A stretch of DNA of 49,763 bases from positions 1-49,763 of the forward strand of contig CACWRR010000036.1 in assembly GCA_902763335.1 (NCBI GenBank), read 5' to 3'. Positions 35,772 through 44,522 of the stretch are shown here, in pieces. The notes under the pieces were generated by a model that worked only from the letters and a program-made list of their open reading frames with translations, searched no databases and was not told the DNA's origin. Positions within the stretch are counted from its first letter, which is position 1. Each line of letters begins with the position of its first letter. Made by a program: the position numbers and the translations under genes. This DNA comes from an uncultured Lachnospiraceae bacterium. GTDB taxonomy: Bacteria; Bacillota; Clostridia; Lachnospirales; Lachnospiraceae.

Positions 35772-36486
35772 AATAGATGATAAAACGTTGGATAAAATCT
35801 TAAAAAATGAATATAAAAAGACATTTGACAACATAAATGCACCGGATAATCTGGCAGGAAAGGTGATTAATATGAAAGACAATAAGAATACAAAGAAGAT
35901 TAGTTATATGTGGAGAAAAGCAGGATATGTTGCAGCGGCAGCAGTCATCATAGCAGTGTCAAGCAATGCAATAACATTTGCAGCTACGGGTGAGGGATGG
36001 ATAGGCATTACCATAGCTAAGATAAATGGCGTTGATACAGAGATTAACTATAATAAAGATGATGAAGGCAATTATGTTTATGAGATGAATGATGATAAAA
36101 CCAATATAAAGGTAAAGAGTAATGAAAATCTTGCAGATGGAGCACTTGAATATGAAGCCGGTGATGGGGACGATGAAGCAGGAACATTTGAAATAAAAAT
36201 CGGTGAAGATGGAAAGACCGGAGACCTGTATACTGCTGATGGAGAAGTAAGTATAACATCCGGTGACAAAAATGGAGACACATACAGTGAAGTGGAACAG
36301 AATGTTTCAGTTTCAGTAGTGGAGAAAGATGGAAGAGTAATTATACAGGGTGCCGATGAGGACATTGATATCACAGATGACATGGCAGACGGAAAAGCAG
36401 AAGGAAAATTAGAGATAGGAGGACAGGAACTGAGCTATAGCGTAAGCAAAAATGCTGATGGAGGATACAGTATCAGCGTAGAATAA
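35764..36486 (+). CDS. Membrane protein, probable anti-sigma partner of the ECF sigma factor
   Basis: 240 residues from ATG 35764 (GGGAGGT upstream). An N-terminal cytoplasmic part of about 50 residues (APDNLAGKVINM) is followed by one membrane segment (about 54-75, YVAAAAVIIAVSSNAITFAA) and a large acidic outer domain rich in Asp, Glu and Gly, with no cysteine. The layout, and the overlap with the sigma gene, fit an anti-sigma factor; the N-terminal segment lacks a zinc ZAS motif. Exact family not recognised. Confidence 0.7.
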   Translation: MSKIDDKTLDKILKNEYKKTFDNINAPDNLAGKVINMKDNKNTKKISYMWRKAGYVAAAAVIIAVSSNAITFAATGEGWIGITIAKINGVDTEINYNKDDEGNYVYEMNDDKTNIKVKSNENLADGALEYEAGDGDDEAGTFEIKIGEDGKTGDLYTADGEVSITSGDKNGDTYSEVEQNVSVSVVEKDGRVIIQGADEDIDITDDMADGKAEGKLEIGGQELSYSVSKNADGGYSISVE

Positions 36487-36509
36487 TATACAAAAAATAA
36501 ATCCAGACT

Positions 36510-36538
36510 TTGACATATACCGATCACTGTAGTATTAT
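36510..36538 (+). promoter_or_regulatory. Promoter of purC
   Basis: TTGACA 36510-36515, 17 bases, TATTAT 36533-36538. The start near 36545 gives a leader of about 25 nt, too short for a purine riboswitch. Confidence 0.8.
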
Positions 36539-36569
36539 AAAAGAAAAAATAAAGGAATGGAGATTTATC

Positions 36570-37442
36570 ATGAAAGAATTTAAACCAATCAAAGAAGGTA
36601 AAGTACGTGAAGTATATGACAATGGGGACAGCCTTATAATCGTGGCTACAGACAGAATATCAGCATTTGATGTAATATTAAAGAACATTGTACATAAAAA
36701 AGGTGCAATTCTTACTCAGATGTCAAAATTCTGGTTTGATTTTACAAAGGATATAGTTCCTAATCATATGATATCAGTTGACGTTAAAGATATGCCTGAA
36801 TTTTTCCAGAATGAAAAATTTGATGGAAACAGCATGATGTGTAAGAAACTTGACATGCTTCCAATCGAGTGCATAGTCAGAGGTTACATTACAGGAAGTG
36901 GTTGGGAAAGCTATAAGGAAAACGGGACAGTTTGTGGTATAAAACTTCCGGAAGGCCTTAAAGAATCTGATAAATTACCTGAACCTATATATACACCTAC
37001 AACAAAGGCAGATTTAGGAGACCATGATGAGCATATCACATTTGAGGACAGTGTAGAGATACTTGAGAAAATTCATCCGGGAAAAGGTGAAGAGTATGCA
37101 AAGAAGATTATGGACTGCACTATCGCACTTTACAAGAAATGTGCTGAATATGCACTCAGCAAGGGAATCATAATTGCAGACACAAAGTTTGAGTTTGGTC
37201 TTGATGAGAATGGAAATGTTGTACTTGGTGATGAGATGCTTACACCTGACAGTTCAAGATTCTGGCCATTAGAAGGATATAAACCGGGACAGGGACAGCC
37301 TTCATTTGACAAACAGTATGTAAGAGACTGGTTGAAAGAGAATCCTGACAGTGATTATCATCTTCCTGATGAGGTAGTTGAGAAATCAGTAGATAAATAC
37401 AAAGAAGCCTATGAACTGATAACAGGTGAAAAGTTTAAATAA
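36570..37442 (+). CDS. purC: SAICAR synthetase (phosphoribosylaminoimidazole-succinocarboxamide synthase)
   Basis: 290 residues, the longer PurC form. It joins CAIR and aspartate with ATP in de novo purine synthesis. IKEGKVREVYDNGDSLIIVATDRISAFD at the start, IECIVRGYITGSGWESY in the middle and DEMLTPDSSRFWP near the end (the substrate and metal region) are intact. The frame opens at 36510, but GGAG near 36559 and the promoter position select ATG 36570. It stands alone, away from other purine genes, with its own promoter and terminator. Confidence 0.96.
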   Translation: MKEFKPIKEGKVREVYDNGDSLIIVATDRISAFDVILKNIVHKKGAILTQMSKFWFDFTKDIVPNHMISVDVKDMPEFFQNEKFDGNSMMCKKLDMLPIECIVRGYITGSGWESYKENGTVCGIKLPEGLKESDKLPEPIYTPTTKADLGDHDEHITFEDSVEILEKIHPGKGEEYAKKIMDCTIALYKKCAEYALSKGIIIADTKFEFGLDENGNVVLGDEMLTPDSSRFWPLEGYKPGQGQPSFDKQYVRDWLKENPDSDYHLPDEVVEKSVDKYKEAYELITGEKFK

Positions 37443-37472
37443 TCCGTTTTAATATAATATTTGGTGAAAACT

Positions 37473-37513
37473 CCCCAAAATGAATTGGATTTGATTATTC
37501 ATTTTGGGGTTTT
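37473..37513 (+). terminator. Rho-independent terminator after purC
   Basis: CCCCAAAATGAAT 37473-37485 pairs with ATTCATTTTGGGG 37497-37509 over an 11-base loop, followed by four T. Confidence 0.88.
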
Positions 37514-37551
37514 CTAAGTTATTGGCAGGTGGATGGAAATGAGGTACCGAT

Positions 37552-37848
37552 ATGGAAAAAGAAGCGGTAAAGGAACTGACAAGGGAAAAATTTAATGTAC
37601 CAAAGAGATATAAGGTGCTTATATATAATGATGATTACACGACCATGGAGTTTGTAGTAGATATTCTTGTGGATATATTTGAAAAGACCGAAGAGGAAGC
37701 GGAGGAGCTTATGTTTAATGTGCATTTCGGATGCAGTGCAGTGGTAGGCGTTTATACAAAGGATATTGCAAATACAAAGGTCAGGAAGGCTACAGAGCTT
37801 GCAAGGCGTGAAGGATTTCCTTTAAAACTTGAAGCGGTAGAGGAGTAG
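37552..37848 (+). CDS. clpS: ATP-dependent Clp protease adaptor ClpS
   Basis: 98 residues. YKVLIYNDDYTTMEFVVDIL contains the N-degron pocket residues (N-D-D-x-T-x-M-E) and VHFGCSAVVGVYTKDIANTK the second conserved block. It delivers N-end-rule substrates to ClpA. It lies 2 nt upstream of clpA, so the two are coupled. The histidine in H-x-G type position is kept (VHFG). GAGGT lies 8 nt before the ATG. ClpS with ClpA is rare in Bacilli but found in Clostridia. Confidence 0.93.
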   Translation: MEKEAVKELTREKFNVPKRYKVLIYNDDYTTMEFVVDILVDIFEKTEEEAEELMFNVHFGCSAVVGVYTKDIANTKVRKATELARREGFPLKLEAVEE

Positions 37849-37850
37849 AT

Positions 37851-40067
37851 ATGGATTTAAGTATATATACAGACAGAGCAGCAAAAGTGGTAAAATTTGC
37901 ATTGGAACTAGCAGGGAATATGGGACACAGATATTTTACGCCCGTGCTTCAGGATAAAGGATTTGCGGAGAATTTTAAACTGAATGGCGGAAATATAGAT
38001 ATTATGGAACGTGAGCTGACAGATTTTTTCTTTGATAATATCAGCCGTGGCAGAAAAGGATGCGAAATTGAATATACCGAGGATGTTAAGAGAGTGTTTG
38101 AGAGGGCAGAAACTCAGGCCTACACAAGTGGCAGAGGCCAGGTTGAGGTTGAATATCTGTTTTCAGCCATATTGTCACTTGAAGAAAGCTATGCAGTGTA
38201 TTTTCTGTTAAAACAGAATGTGGATTTGTTAAGTCTTATAGGTGCGCTGTCAAGGCAGACTGTGAGAGAAAATGCCGGTGAACAGTATTGTATGTCAGGT
38301 GTTCCACATGAGGAGGCAGCTAAAGAAGCTGACAGGGAATGGCAAAAGTATGTGGAGTGTTTAAATGATACATGTATGGACAAAAATCCACTCATAGGAA
38401 GAGAAAAAGAACTTGAAAGAACCATACAGATATTATACCGTATGAATAAGAATAATGTAATGCATGTCGGAGAACCGGGAGTCGGCAAAACGGCAATAGT
38501 ATATGGGCTTGCAAGGATGATTGAAGAAGAAAAGGTTCCTGATGAAATAAAGGATGCAAAAATCTATATGACAGATATGGGAACAATGGTTGCAGGAACG
38601 AAGTACAGAGGAGATTTTGAAAAGCGTTTTAAGGAAATAATGGATGGAATATCAGGAGAGGACAAGCCGGTTGTATATATAGATGAGATTCACAATATAG
38701 TCGGGGCGGGAGCCACAGGAGATGGGAATCTTGATATGTCAAACCTATTAAAGCCGTATCTTGCAGATGGAAAAATCAGATTTATCGGTGCTACGACGTA
38801 TGAAGAATATAGAAAATATATAACTAAAAATAAAAGTCTTATGAGAAGGTTCGGTAAGGTTGATATATCAGAGCCTTCTATATCAGAGACTGTTCACATA
38901 CTTGAGGGATTGAGAGAGCGTTATGAGGCGTTCCATGGAGTAAAATATAAGGATGGTGTGTTTGAATACGCAGCAGAATTAAGTGCTAAGTTTATAAATG
39001 AAAGATTTCTTCCTGATAAGGCAATAGATCTGATAGATGAGGCTGGGGCATACAGAAAGCTGCATCCTGCAGGCAAAAAGACAGAGTATGTGGATAAAAA
39101 GCTTATAGATGATATGCTTGCCATTACATGCAACATTCCGAAGAGACGTGTGGAACAGGATGATATAAAGCAGCTTGCCAGTCTGGAAAAGAATATGAAG
39201 AAAGTAGTATATGGTCAGGATGAGGCAATTATTCAGGTGTGTAATGCCATCAAGTTTTCAAAAGCGGGACTTAATGAGGATAACAAACCGGTGGCAGGCT
39301 TTCTGTTTGCAGGTCCTACAGGTGTGGGAAAAACTGAGACGGCTAAGGCACTGGCAGATGAACTTGGAGTAAGTCTTGTGAGATTTGACATGAGTGAATA
39401 TGCAGAGAAACATACCGTGGCTAAACTCATAGGTTCGCCCACCGGTTATGTGGGATACGAGGATGGAGGACTTTTGACGGATGAAATCAGAAAGCATCCA
39501 TATTCGGTATTGCTGCTTGATGAGATAGAGAAGGCACATCCGGACATTTTCAACGTGTTACTACAGGTGCTTGATTATGCCACACTCACTGACAATCAGG
39601 GGCGTAAAGCGGATTTCAGAAATGTGGTCATTATAATGACATCCAATGCAGGAGCAACCGGAGTTGGAAAAATGAGTGTAGGTTTTGGCGGAACATTAAA
39701 AGATGAAAGCTCCATAACAGATGCCGTAAAGGAACTGTTTAAACCGGAATTCAGAAACAGGTTAAGCGGCACGATAGTATTTCACGGCATGGATGACGAT
39801 ATGGCATATAAGATTGCGGTTAAGAAAACCGGTAAACTTGTGGATAAAATGGCACGAAAAGGAGTGGAAATGGGGATAAATAAAGCTGCCATAAGGTGGA
39901 TAAAAGATAAGGGAATAACGAAAGAATACGGTGCGAGAGAAATTGACCGTGTTATAGATAAAGAATTAAAACCAATGCTTGTGGAAGCACTGCTGTTTGG
40001 AAAATTAAAAAATGGAGGCAAATGTTCTGTAACGGTCAGGGATGACAAACTTGCCTTATCATGTTGA
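37851..40067 (+). CDS. clpA: ATP-dependent Clp protease ATPase subunit ClpA
   Basis: 738 residues with two AAA+ modules. Walker A1 GEPGVGKT at 207-214 and B1 VVYIDE at 274-279; Walker A2 GPTGVGKT at 488-495 and B2 VLLLDE at 553-558. No middle coiled-coil as in ClpB/ClpC, which favours ClpA. The N-domain (1-150) is divergent from the proteobacterial one. The ClpP-docking tripeptide, IGL/IGF in relatives, is here probably VGF at 610-612. ClpP is not encoded in the window. A promoter for the next genes overlaps the 3' end. Confidence 0.94.
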   Translation: MDLSIYTDRAAKVVKFALELAGNMGHRYFTPVLQDKGFAENFKLNGGNIDIMERELTDFFFDNISRGRKGCEIEYTEDVKRVFERAETQAYTSGRGQVEVEYLFSAILSLEESYAVYFLLKQNVDLLSLIGALSRQTVRENAGEQYCMSGVPHEEAAKEADREWQKYVECLNDTCMDKNPLIGREKELERTIQILYRMNKNNVMHVGEPGVGKTAIVYGLARMIEEEKVPDEIKDAKIYMTDMGTMVAGTKYRGDFEKRFKEIMDGISGEDKPVVYIDEIHNIVGAGATGDGNLDMSNLLKPYLADGKIRFIGATTYEEYRKYITKNKSLMRRFGKVDISEPSISETVHILEGLRERYEAFHGVKYKDGVFEYAAELSAKFINERFLPDKAIDLIDEAGAYRKLHPAGKKTEYVDKKLIDDMLAITCNIPKRRVEQDDIKQLASLEKNMKKVVYGQDEAIIQVCNAIKFSKAGLNEDNKPVAGFLFAGPTGVGKTETAKALADELGVSLVRFDMSEYAEKHTVAKLIGSPTGYVGYEDGGLLTDEIRKHPYSVLLLDEIEKAHPDIFNVLLQVLDYATLTDNQGRKADFRNVVIIMTSNAGATGVGKMSVGFGGTLKDESSITDAVKELFKPEFRNRLSGTIVFHGMDDDMAYKIAVKKTGKLVDKMARKGVEMGINKAAIRWIKDKGITKEYGAREIDRVIDKELKPMLVEALLFGKLKNGGKCSVTVRDDKLALSC

Positions 40068-40092
40068 CTTAATACAGTATTTATGATATAAA
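40064..40092 (+). promoter_or_regulatory. Promoter for the small membrane protein and putP
   Basis: TTGACT 40064-40069, 17 bases, TATAAA 40087-40092 with an extended -10 TGA at 40084-40086. The -35 overlaps the clpA stop codon. The start would be near 40099. Confidence 0.72.
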
Positions 40093-40136
40093 AATTTGGA
40101 ATTATGCCTAAAATACAAAGGAGTTGAATAGCTGTT

Positions 40137-40259
40137 ATGAAACAGATTCTAAAAAAAATGAATTATGCATTTCTGTGGGTTTTATTGTTACCCATATCAT
40201 ATATAGCATGGAGTACGATAAAAACAGTCAGAGGTGTGAAAAAACTAAATAAAAAATAA
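40137..40259 (+). CDS. Small membrane protein (40 residues)
   Basis: 40 residues: a basic start (MKQILKKMNYAF), one membrane segment at about 10-29, and a basic tail ending VKKLNKK. AAAGGAG at 40117-40123 is 13 nt away, rather far; the internal ATG at 40158 would be further. It lies between the promoter at 40064-40092 and putP, 25 nt before putP. Being encoded just before a sodium symporter, it could be a symporter-associated small subunit like those found with some SSS family members, but this is inference. Confidence 0.55.
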   Translation: MKQILKKMNYAFLWVLLLPISYIAWSTIKTVRGVKKLNKK

Positions 40260-40284
40260 ATACCCCGGAGAGAGAGGAAATTAA

Positions 40285-41820
40285 ATGAGTACATCAACAA
40301 TATGTATATTAGTTGCCATAGTTGTATACATGGCAGGTATTATATGGATAGGCTTTGCGTGTGCAAAGAAAAACAAAAATACGGAAGATTTTTATCTTGG
40401 AGGAAGAAAGCTGGGACCTTTTGTCACAGCGATGAGTGCTGAGGCATCTGATATGAGCAGCTGGCTGCTTATGGGACTGCCGGGTGTGGCATATCTTACA
40501 GGTGTGGCAGATGCGGCATGGACAGCCATAGGTCTTGCCATAGGTACATATGTAAACTGGCTTATAGTGGCAAAAAGACTTAGAATATATACACATATGT
40601 CGTCAAATTCATCAACAATCCCTGCATTTTTTTCAAACAGATACAGAGATAATGAAAGAATATTGTCCGTAATATCAGCCATAGTTATAGTTATATTTTT
40701 TGTTCCGTATACTGCGTCAGGATTTGCGGCATGCGGTAAGCTTTTCAATTCACTGTTTGGAATAGATTACTTCACGGCAATGATTATAAGTGCACTGGTA
40801 ATTGTTATTTATACTGCACTTGGAGGATTTCTTGCAGCCAGTACATCTGATTTTGTACAGAGTATCATTATGACCATAGCGATATTTGTTGTCATTTCAT
40901 ATGGAATAATCAGTGTGGGAGGTATTGATAAGGTAATGGATAATGCCACATCAATGGCAGGTTATTTAAGCCTTTTTAAATCTCACAATGAAGAAACGGG
41001 AGCAGCAGTTTCATATAATGCACTTACGGTGTTTTCAACACTTGCATGGGGACTCGGATATTTCGGTATGCCCCATATATTATTAAGATTTATGGCAATA
41101 GAGGATCCGGAGAAAATCAAGCTTTCAAGAAGAGTTGCTACTATATGGGTAGTAATATCAATGGCTGTTTCAATATTTATCGGTGTGGCAGGAAATGCCA
41201 TGGTTAAAGAGGGGGTAATAGACACCTTAAAAGATCCTGAAAGAATTATTATAAAAATTGCAACACTTATAAGCAATCATGGAGTCATAGCAGCGCTTGT
41301 GGCAGGAGTGATACTTGCAGGAATACTTGCGGCAACAATGTCTACGGCAGATTCACAGCTCCTTGCGGCTTCATCAAGTGTTTCACAGAACATTGTAAAA
41401 GAAGTTCTTGTAAAGGACCTGAGTGCAAAAATGTCTATGATTATAGCACGTATAACACTTGTTGGAATAGCTGTAATCGGAGTTATTATAGCTTCTAATC
41501 CGAACAGCTCGGTATTCGGAATTGTATCATTTGCATGGGCTGGTTTTGGTGCAGCATTCGGACCGGTTATGCTTATGGCACTTTTCTGGAAACGTTCGAA
41601 TATGTATGGAGCTTTAGCCGGTATGGTAAGCGGTGGAATAATGGTATTTGTATGGAAATTCATTATCAGACCGTTAGGCGGTTTATGGGATATATATGAA
41701 TTACTTCCAGCATTTATAGTTTCAATGTTATTCATAATCATTGTAAGTCTTATTACGGCTGCACCGGATAAAGATATAACAGATGAGTTTGATGCAGTGT
41801 GTGCAAAGATGAAAAATTAA
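40285..41820 (+). CDS. putP: Sodium/proline symporter
   Basis: 511 residues with about 13 membrane segments, solute:sodium symporter family. The N-terminal YMAGIIWIGFACAKKNKNTEDFYLGGRKLGP and SAEASDMSSWLLMGLPGV are PutP motifs; the latter holds the Asp and Ser of sodium site regions. STADSQLLAASSSVSQNIVKE in the eighth-ninth segment region is the other sodium site with adjacent serines. It takes up proline with Na+. Strong GAGAGAGG upstream. Confidence 0.92.
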   Translation: MSTSTICILVAIVVYMAGIIWIGFACAKKNKNTEDFYLGGRKLGPFVTAMSAEASDMSSWLLMGLPGVAYLTGVADAAWTAIGLAIGTYVNWLIVAKRLRIYTHMSSNSSTIPAFFSNRYRDNERILSVISAIVIVIFFVPYTASGFAACGKLFNSLFGIDYFTAMIISALVIVIYTALGGFLAASTSDFVQSIIMTIAIFVVISYGIISVGGIDKVMDNATSMAGYLSLFKSHNEETGAAVSYNALTVFSTLAWGLGYFGMPHILLRFMAIEDPEKIKLSRRVATIWVVISMAVSIFIGVAGNAMVKEGVIDTLKDPERIIIKIATLISNHGVIAALVAGVILAGILAATMSTADSQLLAASSSVSQNIVKEVLVKDLSAKMSMIIARITLVGIAVIGVIIASNPNSSVFGIVSFAWAGFGAAFGPVMLMALFWKRSNMYGALAGMVSGGIMVFVWKFIIRPLGGLWDIYELLPAFIVSMLFIIIVSLITAAPDKDITDEFDAVCAKMKN

Positions 41821-41876
41821 TATTTATATATTTATTATAAACTTGTTTTAACTTTTGAAAATAGGAGCGGGTACAT

Positions 41877-43100
41877 ATGAGAAAAGTTGTGATATGCTGT
41901 CTTATTCTGATGCTTGTACTGTTTGTAGCAGGCCCTGTATTAAACAGCAGAAATAAAATAGCAGATGATAATGAAGAAAGTAAAAAGGTTGAAACAGTAA
42001 ATAGCGAAATAACTTCTGTAGAAACAACGTCAGAGGAACAGACTGAAAAAGAAACTGAAAAAGAAACTGATGCATCCATGCAGCCTGTGGAGATAAATAT
42101 AAGAATGGTAGGGGACATGCTGATGCATGATTATGTGCAGACAAATGGAATGAGGGAGGATGGAACATACAATTATGACCATTTATTTGCAAATGTAAAA
42201 AATGAAATAAGTACGGCAGATGTGGCAGTGGTCAATCAGGAAGTCATAATAGGCGGGGATGAGCTTGGTATACAGAATTATCCAAGATTTAACTGCAGAC
42301 ATGAAGTTGGAGATGCCATAGCGGCAGCAGGATTTGATGTTGTGCTGCATGCAACGAACCATACTATGGATCAGGGAGTGGACGGTGTAATAAACTGTAT
42401 GAATTTTTGGGAGACAAACCATCCGGAGATAAAGTATCTGGGTATTCATAAAAGTGAGGAAGAGAGCAGAGAGATATATGTATATGAAAAGGACGGATTC
42501 AGAGTGTCAATGCTTAATTATACATACGGGCTTAACGGTTCGCAGCCGCCGTCAGATAAAAAGTATCTTATAGACATACTGGATGAAGATAAGGTAAGGG
42601 ATGATATCAGGAGAGCGAAAGAAATATCAGACTGTATTGTTGTATTTCCACACTGGGGTACAGAATATTCATTGGAAATAAGCAGTGAACAGAAGAAATG
42701 GGCAAAGATATTTGCAGATGAAGGAGTGACTCTGGTTATAGGTACTCATCCGCATGTGATAGAACCTGTTGAATGGGTGGAAGGCACTGATGGAAATAGC
42801 ATGCTTGTATATTATTCGCTCGGAAATTTTGTATCAGCGCAGGACAAGGCAGAGGCAATGCTTGGAGCAATGGCGGATGTTACGCTTTTAAGGGATGAGA
42901 CGGGAAATGTTATAGTAAAGGATTACAAAGCCATACCACTTGTTACGCACAGACAGGCAGGAACGGCATCCGTAACCACATATAAACTTAGTGATTATAC
43001 AGAAGAACTGTCACAGGCTAACCGTATAAGAAGAAATGACTCATCATTCAGTATAGCAAAAATGAATGACATATGGAATCAGGTGATGGGACAACAATAA
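41877..43100 (+). CDS. CapA family (PGA_cap) metallophosphoesterase-like surface protein
   Basis: 407 residues. A hydrophobic N-terminal segment (about 3-22) anchors or exports it, a Glu/Thr-rich linker follows to about 69, then the PGA_cap fold: RMVGDMLMHDY, AVVNQEVIIGG, LHATNHTMDQG, VVFPHWGTEYS, GTHPHVIEPVEW and YYSLGNFVSAQ. These histidines and aspartates form the dinuclear metal site. Relatives take part in poly-gamma-glutamate capsule synthesis, but no capB/capC/pgs genes accompany it, so a general envelope role is as likely. Confidence 0.85.
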   Translation: MRKVVICCLILMLVLFVAGPVLNSRNKIADDNEESKKVETVNSEITSVETTSEEQTEKETEKETDASMQPVEINIRMVGDMLMHDYVQTNGMREDGTYNYDHLFANVKNEISTADVAVVNQEVIIGGDELGIQNYPRFNCRHEVGDAIAAAGFDVVLHATNHTMDQGVDGVINCMNFWETNHPEIKYLGIHKSEEESREIYVYEKDGFRVSMLNYTYGLNGSQPPSDKKYLIDILDEDKVRDDIRRAKEISDCIVVFPHWGTEYSLEISSEQKKWAKIFADEGVTLVIGTHPHVIEPVEWVEGTDGNSMLVYYSLGNFVSAQDKAEAMLGAMADVTLLRDETGNVIVKDYKAIPLVTHRQAGTASVTTYKLSDYTEELSQANRIRRNDSSFSIAKMNDIWNQVMGQQ

Positions 43101-43104
43101 TAGC

Positions 43105-43133
43105 TTGTATATCGTGAAGATTAAAGGTATAAT
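43105..43133 (+). promoter_or_regulatory. Promoter of the HD-GYP gene
   Basis: TTGTAT 43105-43110, 17 bases, TATAAT 43128-43133. The start would be near 43140, about 32 nt before the ATG. Confidence 0.75.
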
Positions 43134-43171
43134 TATAGTAGTGGTGTTACGAGGGAGAAAGGTTGTATACT

Positions 43172-44218
43172 ATGAAATTAACCATTCACGAGATAAAACC
43201 GGGCATGGTTTTAGAGCAGGCTGTTATTTCACCTGCAACAGGGCAGTGTTTACTAAGTTCGGGGACTACACTCAGTATCAAAAATATTGAGAAAATGAAG
43301 GAATTAAAAATTGAGGAAGCATTAATTGCAGACAGATATTCGGTGTTTGTGTCGCCGGAGGATAAAATGTCTGAAACCCTTGTCAGGGATTACACTGACA
43401 TTTTAAGGAAGATTTGCGCTAAGAGACCTGAGGCAAATATGAATGATGAGGTTGTGCAGGTGGCAAATCATCTGGAAATCCTTATCAGAAAAATATCGGG
43501 CATTAGCGGTATAATGCCGTCACTGGTAGAGCTTAAGCTTACGGATAATCTGCATTTGTATAAGCATAGTCTGTATACGGCAGTCTTGTCGGGAATAGTT
43601 GCAGGATGCATGAAATTGTCAAATGAAGACATGGTTGCAACTATAGTCGGAGCGTTACTGCATAATACGGGAATGTGTGAGATGCCGATGCTGATTGGCA
43701 AAGAAGAACTGACCGGTCAGCAGAGGGAGTTGTACGAGCAGCATCCGACTTATGGATACTATTTTGCAGTGCAGAAGAATATACCGAGAAGTATAGCAGA
43801 CTGTATACAGTATCACCATGAAAAATGGAACGGTTCAGGATATCCGAAAGGAATATCAGGTAATGACATAACCATAACAGCAAGAATAGTGGGAATGTGT
43901 GCAAGTTATTCAGCGGATATAACATATAAGTCCATACCGAGATATATGGCGGTTGAGAAGATATATGGAACCAGCGGGGTATATTATGATCCGGATGTGG
44001 TAAATGCATTCATCAGAAATATTCCGATATATCCGTTAGGTGAGATGGTAAGACTTTCAACGAAAGAAGCCGGTATTGTATCGAATATAAGAAAAAATGA
44101 AGGACCGAGATCAGTTGTAAAGATATATTATAACAGAGTGAACAGACCTATAAGTGAGGATAAGATAGTAGACCTTGGAAAAGAGAGAACTATATTTATA
44201 GAGGAAGATTTTACATAG
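43172..44218 (+). CDS. HD-GYP domain protein with a changed HD motif
   Basis: 348 residues from ATG 43172. Residues 1-115 form an N-terminal region of the kind found before HD-GYP domains (HEIKPGMVLEQAVISPATGQ). The domain spans about 120-290: H132 in LYKHSLYTA, H164-N165 in LLHNTGM where HD is expected, H191 in HPTYGYY, H215-H216 and G223-Y224-P225 in YHHEKWNGSGYPKG. Working members hydrolyse cyclic-di-GMP. Loss of the aspartate in HD may abolish or alter metal binding, so the protein could be a c-di-GMP sensor instead. A long C-terminal part follows (to 348). Confidence 0.85.
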   Translation: MKLTIHEIKPGMVLEQAVISPATGQCLLSSGTTLSIKNIEKMKELKIEEALIADRYSVFVSPEDKMSETLVRDYTDILRKICAKRPEANMNDEVVQVANHLEILIRKISGISGIMPSLVELKLTDNLHLYKHSLYTAVLSGIVAGCMKLSNEDMVATIVGALLHNTGMCEMPMLIGKEELTGQQRELYEQHPTYGYYFAVQKNIPRSIADCIQYHHEKWNGSGYPKGISGNDITITARIVGMCASYSADITYKSIPRYMAVEKIYGTSGVYYDPDVVNAFIRNIPIYPLGEMVRLSTKEAGIVSNIRKNEGPRSVVKIYYNRVNRPISEDKIVDLGKERTIFIEEDFT

Positions 44219-44243
44219 GGAAATGCATTTAATATGCAAAAAG

Positions 44244-44279
44244 CCGGAGATTATCATATTTAATATGCTCCGGTTTTTT
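44244..44279 (+). terminator. Rho-independent terminator after the HD-GYP gene
   Basis: CCGGAG 44244-44249 pairs with CTCCGG 44268-44273, inner CATAT/ATATG, followed by six T. Confidence 0.85.
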
Positions 44280-44334
44280 GATATTTAAGGGGGAAAATGA
44301 GTGCTTTTATAAAAAAATAAAAAAGTTTTTAAAT

Positions 44335-44367
44335 CCTATTGACATTATAGGAAAAGGATGGTAACAT
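44335..44367 (+). promoter_or_regulatory. metY promoter with a palindrome over the -35 box
   Basis: TTGACA 44339-44344, 17 bases, TAACAT 44362-44367; start near 44374. The inverted repeat CCTAT 44335-44339 / ATAGG 44347-44351 encloses the -35 box, a likely repressor site. Sulfur regulators of the Rrf2/CymR type are possible binders; this is inference. The leader, about 150 nt, contains two small frames. No SAM-riboswitch features were recognised. The 305-nt gap 44219-44523 is otherwise non-coding. Confidence 0.7.
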
Positions 44368-44427
44368 ATACCCATCGAACAAATCATACCAAACCGATAT
44401 GAAATATAAGAGAAAGGATATGGTGAA

Positions 44428-44487
44428 ATGAGAATCCTTAAACCTATATATGGAACAGTAATAGAAGAGGCACGAATGTGTTGCTGA
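44428..44487 (+). CDS. 19-residue leader peptide ending in Cys-Cys, before metY
   Basis: The frame reads MRILKPIYGTVIEEARMCC then TGA (44485-44487), with the two cysteine codons TGT and TGC last before the stop. A Shine-Dalgarno-like AGAAAGGAT...GGTGA lies upstream; it can pair with its own coding start (AAGGAT 44414-44419 with ATCCTT 44433-44438). The leader stands in the 5' region of metY, the only sulfur gene here with such a peptide. The two Cys codons at the stop suggest a ribosome that slows when Cys-tRNA is scarce. No function of this kind is verified; translation itself is not proven. Confidence 0.6.
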   Translation: MRILKPIYGTVIEEARMCC

Positions 44488-44501
44488 TATAAATACGGAA
44501 A

Positions 44502-44522
44502 ATGATTACATATTTAAAATAA
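44502..44522 (+). CDS. Second short frame (6 codons) ending one base before metY
   Basis: ATG 44502 reads MITYLK and stops with TAA at 44520-44522; the metY ATG begins at 44524. Only a weak GGAA lies ahead of it. The near-overlap would allow a terminating ribosome to restart at metY, which has no ribosome binding site of its own. GTAAT 44458-44462 could pair with ATTAC 44505-44509 just after its start. Speculative. Confidence 0.35.
   Translation: MITYLK

Noticed and set aside
36481-36569. Purine riboswitch before purC
   Set aside because: The predicted leader is only about 25 nt, too short.
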